A stretch of DNA of 12,545 nt from contig UQBC01000050.1 of the NCBI GenBank assembly GCA_900539195.1, positions 1 through 12,545 of the forward strand, written 5' to 3'. The notes under the pieces are model-generated. The model was not told where the DNA came from and made no database searches. It worked only from the letters and a program-made list of their open reading frames with translations. Below, one piece after another: positions 1-6,764 of this stretch. The stretch comes from an uncultured Oscillospiraceae bacterium. Lineage in GTDB: Bacteria; Bacillota; Clostridia; Oscillospirales; Ruminococcaceae. The translations under genes were made by a program, and so were the position numbers. Each line of letters opens with the position of its first letter. The first letter of the stretch is position 1.

Positions 1-118
1 CAGTATTGTCAGAGCTGTTGCTTGCACTTTCGATATTGCTGTCGATACCGCCGCCGCTGCAACCTGCGCAGGCGCAAAGCATGAATGTTGCGAGTATTAT
101 TGTTAAAAAGCGTTTCAT
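1..118 (-). CDS. Lipoprotein, N-terminal fragment (runs off the left edge)
   Basis: About 39 codons are visible, beginning MKRFLTIILATFMLCACAGC. The sequence shows a basic N-terminus, a hydrophobic stretch and a Cys-rich end compatible with a lipobox (CAGC, or LCAC a few residues earlier), then a Gly/Ser/Asn-rich linker typical of exported lipoproteins. An AAAAAGGAG ribosome binding site lies about 9 nt before the ATG at 118, which fixes the start. The functional domain is outside the window, so no function can be given; solute-binding proteins and lipid-anchored enzymes are both possible. The lipid-anchored, extracytoplasmic location is inferred from the signal sequence. Confidence 0.7.
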   Translation of the reverse strand, partial: MKRFLTIILATFMLCACAGCSGGGIDSNIESASNSSDNT

Positions 119-176
119 ATACTGTATCTCCTTTTTGTAATGGTTTTATTAAAGTTATTGTAATAGCTTTGACTAT

Positions 177-205
177 ATATTATCAAATATTAATGTTATT
201 TTCAA
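177..205 (-). promoter_or_regulatory. Candidate promoter of the left-edge lipoprotein
   Basis: On the minus strand there is TTGAAA (205-200), a 17-bp AT-rich spacer and TAATAT (182-177); an alternative -10, GATAAT, lies at 184-179 with a 15-bp spacer. The whole 119-300 stretch is very AT-rich, so chance matches are likely. It lies about 60 bp upstream of the start codon. Confidence 0.35.
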
Positions 206-314
206 TAGCGATTTTGCTTGTTTGTATGATCTAACAACATTTCTTATCATTTTTTGTTCATATATCACAAAACATTATACTACACATAATATAATGCTCC
301 CGCGGCTGTCTTTC

Positions 315-1622
315 TTATTCTTCCGTGCCTATCTGCGCCGCATTATCCTCACCCACACTCATAAGCTGCTTGTTTATCGCTCTGGTTCTTACTCCGACAA
401 GCGTTTCAAGGTCGGTGTCAACCTGCTGTAAATGTTTCTTAGTCTTGGTCAGCACATCTTCAAAAGTTTCAAATTCTTTCTTTACACTGCTCAGTATCTT
501 CCATACCTCACTGCTTCGCTTCTGCACGGCAAGAGTGCGGAAGCCCATATACAGCGAGTTCAGCAATGCGGACATTGTGGTAGGGCCTGCTATGCTCACC
601 CCGTAGTTACGCTGTAACTCCTCCACCAGCCCGAGCTTTACGACCTCGGCATACAATCCCTCAAACGGCAGGAACATTACCGCAAAGTTGGTCGTGTACG
701 GAGGACAGATATATTTATCGTGAATATCCTTCGCACATTTCTTTATCGCTACAACAAGCGCCTTTGACGCTTCTTCGATCATTACCTTATCTCCGCTGTC
801 ATAAGCGTTGCAAAGGGCTGTGTAGGTGTCGCCCGGGAATTTCGAGTCGATCGGCAGGTACACCGTGTCATCATTCTTGCCCGGCAGCTTTACCGCAAAC
901 TCAACGTGATTACGGCTGTCGGGAACAACTGCAACCTCGGTATCATACTGTTCGGGAGCGAGAATATCCGCAAGAATCGCTCCAAGCTGCATCTCTCCGA
1001 GTATACCTCTGTTCTTTACGTTGGACAGGACTTTTTTAAGGTCGCCTACACCTGCGGCAAGGCTCTGCATTTCGCCCAATCCGCTGTATACCTTGTTAAG
1101 CTGTTCGCTGACGGTCGCAAATGAACGGCTTATCTTATCGTCAAGAGTGGTCTGCAGCTTTTCTCCTACCATTCCACGCATTTCTTCAAGCTGATTTTTT
1201 GTATTCGCATTTATGTTTCCAAGCTGTACCGCCATTTCGTTACGCATATTCTGCATATCGGCGGCGTTCCTCTGCTCAATGCTCTGAAGCCGCTGTTCAA
1301 ACTGCGACAGCAGCCTTGCTGTTCCGTCGGAGTTCTGCTTTTGCGTGTCGGTAAGCGTGTTTCCGAGATTTGTCACAAGGTTCACAAGCTCGGTTCTTAG
1401 CACCGATTCGCCGCTTACACGGTTTGCCTGCGCCGTATCGAATTTTGCCGAAAGCTGTGCGGTACGCTCGGCAAGCATTTCAAGCTGTTTTGCGGTCTGC
1501 TCGTCCGTTATCTTGCTCACGCCGATATTTTCGGCAAGCCTTTTCTGCGTCAGAAGCGTTATTACCGATATTATCACCGAAACTACGCACGCAACAAGCG
1601 TTATTATAATAAGTATTTCCAT
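315..1622 (-). CDS. rmuC: RmuC-family DNA recombination/maintenance protein
   Basis: The 435-residue product has one N-terminal membrane segment (about residues 3-24), a long Gln/Glu/Lys-rich coiled-coil region (about 30-180), and a C-terminal RmuC domain (about 180-410). Recognisable RmuC blocks include ILGEMQLGAILADIL, LPIDSKFPGDTY, FAVMFLPFEGLYAEV and a late AGPTTMSALLNSL. In known relatives the domain has a nuclease-like fold, and E. coli rmuC mutants show altered inversion between short inverted repeats; the biochemical activity is not firmly known. Length is close to E. coli RmuC (about 475). The ATG at 1622 is preceded by AAAAGGAG about 8 nt upstream and a consensus promoter at 1655-1683. 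It appears to be a single-gene transcript. I see no convincing terminator directly after the stop. Confidence 0.93.
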   Translation of the reverse strand: MEILIIITLVACVVSVIISVITLLTQKRLAENIGVSKITDEQTAKQLEMLAERTAQLSAKFDTAQANRVSGESVLRTELVNLVTNLGNTLTDTQKQNSDGTARLLSQFEQRLQSIEQRNAADMQNMRNEMAVQLGNINANTKNQLEEMRGMVGEKLQTTLDDKISRSFATVSEQLNKVYSGLGEMQSLAAGVGDLKKVLSNVKNRGILGEMQLGAILADILAPEQYDTEVAVVPDSRNHVEFAVKLPGKNDDTVYLPIDSKFPGDTYTALCNAYDSGDKVMIEEASKALVVAIKKCAKDIHDKYICPPYTTNFAVMFLPFEGLYAEVVKLGLVEELQRNYGVSIAGPTTMSALLNSLYMGFRTLAVQKRSSEVWKILSSVKKEFETFEDVLTKTKKHLQQVDTDLETLVGVRTRAINKQLMSVGEDNAAQIGTEE

Positions 1623-1654
1623 ATTCCTTGCTCCTTTTAAAGTAATCTAATGAT

Positions 1655-1683
1655 ATTATAGTAGATTTTCCGCCTTAGGTCAA
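1655..1683 (-). promoter_or_regulatory. rmuC promoter
   Basis: Reading the minus strand: TTGACC (1683-1678), exactly 17 bp, then TATAAT (1660-1655). The start codon is about 33 bp further on. Near-consensus sigma-A promoter. Confidence 0.8.
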
Positions 1684-1705
1684 TGCTTTAAAAGCAAGCT
1701 GTACT

Positions 1706-1763
1706 GTTTATAGGACAGAAAAAACGGTCACCCGAAGATGACCGTTACAGACTGTCGATAAAC
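1706..1763 (-). terminator. UUCG-tetraloop terminator hairpin, copy 1, with outer complementary arms
   Basis: The core is 1723-1746: arms AACGGTCA and TGACCGTT. On the minus strand the loop closes further to C(UUCG)G, giving a 10-bp stem with one U-G pair. It is followed on that strand by six T residues, a proper intrinsic terminator. Outer arms GTTTATAGGACAG (1706-1718) and CTGTCGATAAAC (1752-1763) are also largely complementary, so a longer nested stem can form. No convincing minus-strand gene lies directly upstream; it would stop read-through from the hairpin array at 1794-2092 or from the chemoreceptor gene before it reaches the rmuC promoter. Confidence 0.7.
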
Positions 1764-1793
1764 CTATATAATTTTTGAAAATGGGTGTTTAGC

Positions 1794-2092
1794 GTTGCTT
1801 GCTATGTTGGTTTTGCATCGTGCAAAACTTTTGGCAAGCAACCAAAGCGTCCTTGCTTTGGGCGTAGCCCCAAGCGGGGTGAGGGCGGCAGCCCCACACT
1901 CAGCCCGGCACGGACGCCGGGCGTGTATGTCCAAATGCTCTGCACGATGCAGAGCCAACTAAGCATACACAGTCCTTCACCACGGGGAAGGGGTTTGGGG
2001 TTTCGGCAAGGATGCCGAGATAGAACGCCCAAAGGCTTTGCAGGACGCAAAGCCCACAAAGCGTTCTTATAGGGATAGAGAATTTGCTCTAT
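1794..2092. repeat. Palindrome-rich GC-rich element: about ten consecutive hairpins
   Basis: This stretch has no credible gene but is almost wholly made of inverted repeats: GTTGCTTGC/GCAAGCAAC (1794-1802/1834-1842) enclosing TTTTGCA/TGCAAAA (1811-1827); CAAAGC/GCTTTG (1843-1860); GGGC/GCCC (1860-1870); GGGC/GCCC (1883-1894); GCCCGGC/GCCGGGC (1903-1922); GTGTATG/CATACAC (1923-1929/1964-1970) enclosing GCTCTGCA/TGCAGAGC (1937-1955); CCTTC/GAAGG (1974-1991); TCGGCA/TGCCGA (2003-2018); AGAACGC/GCGTTCT (2022-2028/2061-2067) enclosing GGCTTTGC/GCAAAGCC (2034-2054); ATAGAG/CTCTAT (2075-2092). It is clearly GC-richer than its flanks. It could be a non-autonomous mobile or intergenic repeat family, or a structured RNA; the sequence alone does not decide. 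Confidence 0.7.
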
Positions 2093-2105
2093 TTTTATAA
2101 ATACA

Positions 2106-2185
2106 GACTTTTTCTACAAACTGAAACGGTCACCCGAAGATGACCGTTAAGTAAGCGATATTCTATTCAGCTTGTAGAAAAAGTC
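2106..2185 (-). terminator. UUCG-tetraloop terminator hairpin, copy 2, inside a 20-bp inverted repeat
   Basis: The core hairpin (2125-2148) is identical to copy 1 in stem and loop. It is enclosed by 20-nt arms at 2106-2125 and 2166-2185 that match as inverted repeats at 19 of 20 positions. It begins 13 bp after the stop codon of the chemoreceptor gene, so it most likely ends that transcript. The T-tract after the core is short (GTTTCAG), and the outer arm adds a further U-rich stretch. Confidence 0.75.
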
Positions 2186-2197
2186 CGCTCATAAGAC

Positions 2198-4099
2198 TCA
2201 GACGTGCAGCTTCTCGATCTGCTCGTTAAGCAGTCTTGCCTGTGCGGAAAGCTCCTCACAGGAAGCGGCAGATTCTTCGGCGGTTGCAGAGTTGGTCGCA
2301 ATAACACGGGATATCTGATCCACTCCTGCTGTTACCTGACGGACTGCATCTGCCTGCTCCTCTGCGGCGGCGGAAATATCTGCTACAAGTTTTGCGCTTT
2401 CCTGAGAAAGTGTCGTTACCCGGCGAAGCGTGTCGGCAGTCTGGTTTGCTATCTCAGAGCCGTTATGCACCGCCTCGATAGTGGACGTTATAAGATCGCG
2501 GGTGTTATTTGCAAATTCTGCCGACTTAGACGCAAGATTTCGTACCTCGTCCGCAACTACCGCAAAGCCCTTGCCCGCTTCTCCTGCTCTGGCTGCCTCA
2601 ATAGCCGCATTGAGTGCTAGTATGTTGGTCTGGAATGCAATATCCTCGATGGACTTGATAACCTGCGAGATCGCTTCGGACTGTTGCTGTATCTTATCCA
2701 TCGCTTCAAGAAGATGTTCCATCTCATCGCTTTGGCGTATCATCTGCTGTGCACAGTTGTCGGAAAGCCCGCTTGCCTTGCCTGAGTTTTCCGCAGTCTT
2801 GCTGATATTGTCGGATATATCCGATATAGTGGAAGAAAGCTGGTCGACCGCTGTTGCCTGACGTGTAGTTCCGTCTGCGAGGACCTGCGAACCGTCAGCC
2901 ATCTGCTGTGAGCCTGCCGTAACATTGCTTGCAGAAGAATTCATACTGAGAATAACGTTGCTCAGCGTTTCCTTTATACTGCGGAACGAGCGGTTTATCT
3001 CCTCAAAGCTGCCGACATATTCCATTGAAGGCTGTGCAGAAAAGTCGCCTGTACCCATCTGTGACAGCACTCGTGAAATATCGTCAACATAGCTGCTCAG
3101 CGTATGCTTTGCTTCAGTAAGATTTTCGGCAATATCACCCATTTCATCGCCGCTGAATCTGAAAGCGGAATCCGGAGCGTTAAGCTTGCCTGAGCGGAGC
3201 TGTCCGCAGATATTTACGACTTCCGCTACAGGCTTACGCACCAGCTTCTTCATTACTCCGAACAACAGCGCCGCTATACCGCCGCATACAATAATAAGCA
3301 CTCCCAGCGAAACCAGTATAGACTTTATCAGCTCTCCGTCCGCCTCAGCTGTGGTATAGCCTGCAAAATAAGCACCTACCACCTCGCCGCTGTAATCGAC
3401 CATCGGCGTATAGTTGACATAATAGTTCGTGCCGCCGATAACCGTTTTTCCGATATATATATTATTGCCCTGTACCTGCTGCCAGATACCGCCGTCCATC
3501 TGAGTTCCGATGTCGCGTTCGCCCGAAGAGTTCATCAGCGTTGTATTGTAACGTGTGTCGCCGCAGAACAGCGTAAGCTCTGCACCGGTCTTTGCCTTGA
3601 CGGAATCGACATATTCCGAGCCGTTCAGATCTATGCAGACAACCAGTGCACCGTTCTCTACCTTAAGCCCGTATACCGTATACAGCTTGTCGCCGTCAGC
3701 CATAATGCCCTTTATTTCACCGTTCGTAATGCGCTCTACAGCGCTTTCGCCGAGCGGAAAGCCCTCACTGCTCCACGCCGCAGCTCCGCCTTTTATATAA
3801 GCCGCATAGCTGTTGGCATTAGGCTTGTTGGCAGCCCAGAAGCTGTCATAGTCCGTATTGCTTGTCTTACTGTCAGAGCTTGCAACGAACAGCTCAGCCA
3901 CATCGCCCATTTCGTCTATGTCACCCTCGACCTCAGCGGCAAGTACATTAACGCCTGTCGCAGTTTCGTCCTCCTGTATGGTTCTGACAAATGACATAAA
4001 CACGATTATCGTGACAAGCGCCATTGATATTGCTGCCATAACGGCGGCAATACACGAAATAACCGTTATTTTCGTTCCAATCCTCATTGATCTTTTCAC
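2198..4099 (-). CDS. Methyl-accepting chemotaxis protein (transmembrane chemoreceptor)
   Basis: A 633-residue receptor that controls the CheA kinase in response to an external ligand. Visible order: membrane segment 1 (about 11-38); extracytoplasmic single-Cache-like sensor (about 40-255); membrane segment 2 (about 259-283); HAMP linker (284-340) and a possible second HAMP-like stretch (341-390); coiled-coil signalling domain (about 395-633). The hairpin tip is at 485-525, with the signature blocks AFQTNILALNAAIEAARAGE and GFAVVADEVRNLA. No C-terminal CheR/CheB-binding pentapeptide is seen. Start choice: the upstream ATG at 4111 directly abuts the GAAAGG motif with no spacing, whereas the in-frame GTG at 4099 has it 12 nt upstream, so I prefer GTG; the longer form would be 637 residues. 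The ligand cannot be predicted. No other chemotaxis gene lies in the window. Confidence 0.93.
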   Translation of the reverse strand: MKRSMRIGTKITVISCIAAVMAAISMALVTIIVFMSFVRTIQEDETATGVNVLAAEVEGDIDEMGDVAELFVASSDSKTSNTDYDSFWAANKPNANSYAAYIKGGAAAWSSEGFPLGESAVERITNGEIKGIMADGDKLYTVYGLKVENGALVVCIDLNGSEYVDSVKAKTGAELTLFCGDTRYNTTLMNSSGERDIGTQMDGGIWQQVQGNNIYIGKTVIGGTNYYVNYTPMVDYSGEVVGAYFAGYTTAEADGELIKSILVSLGVLIIVCGGIAALLFGVMKKLVRKPVAEVVNICGQLRSGKLNAPDSAFRFSGDEMGDIAENLTEAKHTLSSYVDDISRVLSQMGTGDFSAQPSMEYVGSFEEINRSFRSIKETLSNVILSMNSSASNVTAGSQQMADGSQVLADGTTRQATAVDQLSSTISDISDNISKTAENSGKASGLSDNCAQQMIRQSDEMEHLLEAMDKIQQQSEAISQVIKSIEDIAFQTNILALNAAIEAARAGEAGKGFAVVADEVRNLASKSAEFANNTRDLITSTIEAVHNGSEIANQTADTLRRVTTLSQESAKLVADISAAAEEQADAVRQVTAGVDQISRVIATNSATAEESAASCEELSAQARLLNEQIEKLHV

Positions 4100-4149
4100 T
4101 GTAAAAAGCATCCTTTCATAATATATAATAATATCAAGTCTGCGGTACG

Positions 4150-4197
4150 CCGCCGACCGTGCTTTTGCACGGCAAGATCCGATATCGGCGGATCTTG
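4150..4197 (-). promoter_or_regulatory. Structured 5' leader of the chemoreceptor mRNA (candidate RNA switch)
   Basis: In the roughly 100-nt leader, two strong hairpins follow the predicted transcription start: a 9-bp stem CAAGATCCG/CGGATCTTG (4197-4173), then a 6-bp stem CCGTGC/GCACGG with an AAAA loop (4172-4157). In addition, CCGCCGA in the loop and stem edge of the first (4191-4185) is fully complementary to TCGGCGG just after the second (4156-4150). That pairing competes with the first hairpin. I do not recognise it as a c-di-GMP (GEMM) riboswitch or another known class. Confidence 0.45.
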
Positions 4198-4208
4198 TGT
4201 CTGAGGTT

Positions 4209-4220
4209 ATTATAACATAA
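4209..4220 (-). promoter_or_regulatory. Extended -10 promoter of the chemoreceptor gene
   Basis: The minus strand reads TGTTATAAT, a perfect -10 with an extended TGn motif. The -35 region at the right spacing (TAGCAA) is poor, as is usual for extended -10 promoters. Transcription would begin near 4202, leaving a leader of about 100 nt. This 4112-4388 gap otherwise holds only AT-rich DNA and the copy-3 hairpin. Confidence 0.6.
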
Positions 4221-4357
4221 AAAAGATCACTTTGCTACCATTTTTTTCAGGAAATATACCGTCTTTTCTCAAAAATGTTTTCACTGCACCTGCAAATTTC
4301 CCCATAAAAAGCTAAAATACACCATTTTTTTGTAGTAAAGCGTCTTATTTCAAACCG

Positions 4358-4383
4358 AAACGGTCACCCGAAGATGACCGTTT
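4358..4383 (-). terminator. UUCG-tetraloop terminator hairpin, copy 3
   Basis: Stem AAACGGTCA/TGACCGTTT with the same eight-base loop as copies 1 and 2, forming C(UUCG)G on the minus strand. It starts 5 bp after the stop codon of the small membrane-protein gene, so it ends the esterase/membrane-protein transcript. The T-tract is interrupted (TTTCGGTTTG). The long outer arms of copies 1 and 2 are not present here. Confidence 0.7.
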
Positions 4384-4388
4384 AAGTA

Positions 4389-4835
4389 TTATTGTTTATT
4401 AACGGCTGTATTCTTGTAACTTATAGTTATATGACATATTGCGAACACAACCGAAAGTACAATAAGCGGAATGTTCAACGTCAGTATACCACTTTCAAAG
4501 AAAAGCACTGATGGCAGAACAGACAGCGTCAGTGCCTTTGCCATGCAGTTTCCCTTGCGGAATACTATCCAGCCGCCGCAATAAAGCACCAGCAAAGCCA
4601 CACCGAATATAAAATACAGTGTCTGCGCGCCATCATATATATACCCGAGCGTTACAAACGGGAGCTGTATGAACATCAATATAAAACAGCCGAAGCGACC
4701 TATCTGCTCACCTGTTTCGATAAACTTGTTGTGATAGTTATCCGCAAAGCCGTCCTTGTTTGTCACAGCATAGATCATATTAGGTATCAACAGGACAACG
4801 ACAAATATCAGCCCTGTGAGATTAAACCATTCCAT
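4389..4835 (-). CDS. Small integral membrane protein of unknown function
   Basis: The 148-residue product has about five hydrophobic segments (about 5-23, 47-66, 71-92, 97-117 and 120-138) and short polar loops; only the N-terminal loop (about 25-45) is sizeable and charged. I do not recognise the family. The gene follows the esterase-like lipoprotein gene by 12 bp on the same strand and shares its terminator, so the two are probably co-transcribed. No strong ribosome binding site is visible before the ATG, and translational coupling to the upstream gene would fit. A partner or transporter role for the lipoprotein's substrate is speculation. Confidence 0.8.
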   Translation of the reverse strand: MEWFNLTGLIFVVVLLIPNMIYAVTNKDGFADNYHNKFIETGEQIGRFGCFILMFIQLPFVTLGYIYDGAQTLYFIFGVALLVLYCGGWIVFRKGNCMAKALTLSVLPSVLFFESGILTLNIPLIVLSVVFAICHITISYKNTAVNKQ

Positions 4836-4847
4836 CTTGCCGCACTC

Positions 4848-6176
4848 TTATGCAACACCGAAGCCGAGAATTTCGACATATGTTGTCTTGTCGTCACCGC
4901 TCTGCGTAACAGGCTTTATGCTGACCTTGTGCGTACCCTCCGCACCGGAATATGCAAGAGTTGCAACGGGATTGCTCCAGCCGTCGGTTGCGCTTGTTGC
5001 GACCGTTGTATAAACCTCGCCGTCAACGGTAAATTCAAGAGAACCGTAGACCTTGCTGTTTGAACACTTATAGACAAGCATAAGATTCTTACCCGTGAAT
5101 TCAAACTCCATAGGCTCACAGCCGGAAGGCTTGCCCTTGTAGCTCCAGCCATCGGGGAAGCTCGTCAGCGTTTCCTTTTCCGTGTCAAACGTACCTGTCG
5201 AAGATATTTTCAGCTTGTCGGACGAATGAGTTCTGTCGATGAATGTCATATCCGCAAATCTGTCGGAATATACCCATGTATCGGGCAGAGGAGTGATAGT
5301 TACGTCGCCCATTGTCTTTATCTTCTCGGTCGCCTTGTCAAACATATTCATGATAAGGTCGGCGGTCATCTTGTGACCCCACTCGTTCGGGTGGGATTCG
5401 TCATCGGAATAATCCTCCCACTTCATTCTGCCCGTTTCAAACTCGTGGGAAAGGACGTTGTTCAGCGATATCATAGGCAGACCGTAAGCCTTGCCGACCT
5501 GCGACATATATTCCTCGCAGGTGTGTCCGCTCTTTATAACGGTGAAGTACAACGCAACGGCGGGCTGTTTTTCCTGTGAGAGAATCTTTCTCACCATAGC
5601 GTCATAGCTGTCCTTGTATATCTGATCGTTTCCGTCATTTACCGCAAACTCAACAAATACCATATCGGGGGCATAATCCAGCACATCACGCTGAAGGCGG
5701 ATATTTCCGAGTACGCTCGGCGTGCCGCTGAGTCCGGCATTGACATAGTTTATCTTTGTATCGGGATACTTTTCGCAAAGGCGGTCATACGTCAGCTTTG
5801 CCCAGCACTTTTCGGGTCCTGCCGTAAGGCCCTCGGTTATGCTTCCGCCGATGAAGGCTATAGTTACCTCCTGCTTATTCTCAAGCTTTTCGATAAACTT
5901 TGACATTCTTTCAAGGTTGCCGAGATCCATAAGCGACCTTTCGACCATATTGTCATATATCTGCTCCTCGGTGAGCTTGCTTTCATCTATACTGATTGTT
6001 TCAGATGATGTATCCGAACTGCTGTCGGTCGATTCCGATACAGATGATGTTGTCTGTGTATCGGACGAGCTGTCCGATGATACGGCAGAACCGCCGCTTG
6101 CGCTGTTATCCGCACAACCTGCAAGCATTGACGCACACAGCACCGCACACAGTGTTATCTTGATTTTTTTATTCAT
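4848..6176 (-). CDS. SGNH/GDSL-hydrolase lipoprotein (probable carbohydrate esterase)
   Basis: The start at 6176 (MNKKIKITLC...) has a GGAGGT site 4-9 nt upstream and gives a classic lipoprotein signal ending LAGC (Cys21); an ATG 42 bp earlier is in frame but lies upstream of the predicted transcription start. After the Cys comes a Ser/Thr/Asp low-complexity linker (about 22-65). The catalytic domain (about 100-290) carries the SGNH blocks: GGSITEG with nucleophile Ser112, NAGLSG (Gly148), VEFAVNDG (Asn180) and DESHP (Asp259, His262). The C-terminal 130 residues look like a beta-rich jelly-roll domain. Members of this superfamily remove acyl groups, often acetyl from plant or bacterial polysaccharides. 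The substrate is not shown by the sequence. Lipid-anchored at the cell surface, 442 residues. First gene of a two-gene unit. Confidence 0.88.
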   Translation of the reverse strand: MNKKIKITLCAVLCASMLAGCADNSASGGSAVSSDSSSDTQTTSSVSESTDSSSDTSSETISIDESKLTEEQIYDNMVERSLMDLGNLERMSKFIEKLENKQEVTIAFIGGSITEGLTAGPEKCWAKLTYDRLCEKYPDTKINYVNAGLSGTPSVLGNIRLQRDVLDYAPDMVFVEFAVNDGNDQIYKDSYDAMVRKILSQEKQPAVALYFTVIKSGHTCEEYMSQVGKAYGLPMISLNNVLSHEFETGRMKWEDYSDDESHPNEWGHKMTADLIMNMFDKATEKIKTMGDVTITPLPDTWVYSDRFADMTFIDRTHSSDKLKISSTGTFDTEKETLTSFPDGWSYKGKPSGCEPMEFEFTGKNLMLVYKCSNSKVYGSLEFTVDGEVYTTVATSATDGWSNPVATLAYSGAEGTHKVSIKPVTQSGDDKTTYVEILGFGVA

Positions 6177-6209
6177 ATTTACCTCCGTCAGAAAAAATAT
6201 GTCTATACT

Positions 6210-6238
6210 ATTATACATTAACGCCGACCGATAATCAA
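6210..6238 (-). promoter_or_regulatory. Promoter of the SGNH lipoprotein operon
   Basis: The minus strand reads TTGATT (6238-6233), 17 bp, TATAAT (6215-6210). Transcription would start near 6203, which lies downstream of the ATG at 6218 and so supports the start at 6176. Confidence 0.75.
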
Positions 6239-6264
6239 CCGTTATTTACCCGAAAACGATCAAT

Positions 6265-6294
6265 TTCACTAAAATCCGACTGCAGTAATATACT
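6265..6294 (+). promoter_or_regulatory. Weak candidate promoter for the mazF-like gene
   Basis: TATACT at 6289-6294 with TTCACT 18 bp upstream (6265-6270). It is a modest match; the gene must be read from this intergenic region because its upstream neighbour is divergent. Confidence 0.35.
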
Positions 6295-6410
6295 ATATAA
6301 ACCGACTGTAACGCAAGAGGGTAATCATTGTATAAATCTGTACGGGCGGTTAAAAATAACTATGTGCATCAAGTTCAAAATATCGCATTTCAACAGAAAG
6401 GAAGAAAACC

Positions 6411-6764
6411 ATGTTTGTAAAAAGAGGAGAGATATATTACGCAGATCTGAGCCCCGTGGTCGGAAGCGAACAAGGCGGTATGCGCCCCGTACTTATCGTC
6501 CAGAACGACGTGGGCAACCGTCACAGCCCGACTGTCATTGCCGCCGCCATAACAAGTCAGAAAGACAAATCACGGCTTCCTACCCACATTTCGATAAATG
6601 CCGACCGTTGCGGTCTTGCAAAGGATTCTATCGTACTGCTTGAGCAGGTAAGAACGCTCGACAAACAGCGGCTCAAGGAGCGAATGGGCGAGCTTGACGA
6701 GGGCGCTATGAACAAGGTCGATAATGCACTGTCGGTCAGCTTCGGGCTTTCGGGAAACAATTAA
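6411..6764 (+). CDS. mazF: MazF/PemK-type endoribonuclease toxin
   Basis: A 117-residue protein spanning the full family fold, very close in length to B. subtilis MazF/NdoA (116). Visible family blocks: N-terminal KRGEIYYADLSP, GGMRPVLIVQND, VIAAAITSQ, the HISI strand, SIVLLEQVRTLDKQRL and a C-terminal helix. Arg25 and Thr48, at the positions of the catalytic pair in B. subtilis MazF, are both kept. The family cleaves single-stranded mRNA at short specific sequences and is held in check by a MazE-type antitoxin. AAAGGAAG lies 8 nt before the ATG. No antitoxin gene fits in the 190 bp upstream or the 196 bp downstream. The recognition sequence cannot be read from the protein. Confidence 0.93.
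   Translation: MFVKRGEIYYADLSPVVGSEQGGMRPVLIVQNDVGNRHSPTVIAAAITSQKDKSRLPTHISINADRCGLAKDSIVLLEQVRTLDKQRLKERMGELDEGAMNKVDNALSVSFGLSGNN

Noticed and set aside
222..431. Plus-strand frame of 69 codons downstream of rmuC
   Set aside because: Its second half overlaps the 3' end of rmuC on the other strand, its composition is not protein-like, and no ribosome binding site precedes it.
1764..2072. Several open frames of 64-95 codons on both strands across the hairpin array
   Set aside because: They overlap each other on both strands, have Arg/Pro/Gly/Cys-rich products dictated by the palindromes, and lack a proper ribosome binding site; an artefact of GC-rich inverted repeats.
1794..2092. CRISPR array
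   Set aside because: The repeats are different inverted repeats with no constant direct repeat or regular spacers, and no cas gene is present.
4099..4120. Seven-codon upstream ORF before the chemoreceptor
   Set aside because: It has no ribosome binding site of its own; kept only as a remark on the start-codon question.
4112..4208. c-di-GMP (GEMM-type) riboswitch upstream of the chemoreceptor
   Set aside because: The leader forms hairpins, but none of the conserved GEMM sequence blocks could be found.
6177..6218. Upstream in-frame ATG giving 14 more residues on the SGNH lipoprotein
   Set aside because: It lies upstream of the predicted transcription start and would bury the lipoprotein signal; the ATG at 6176 has a GGAGGT site.
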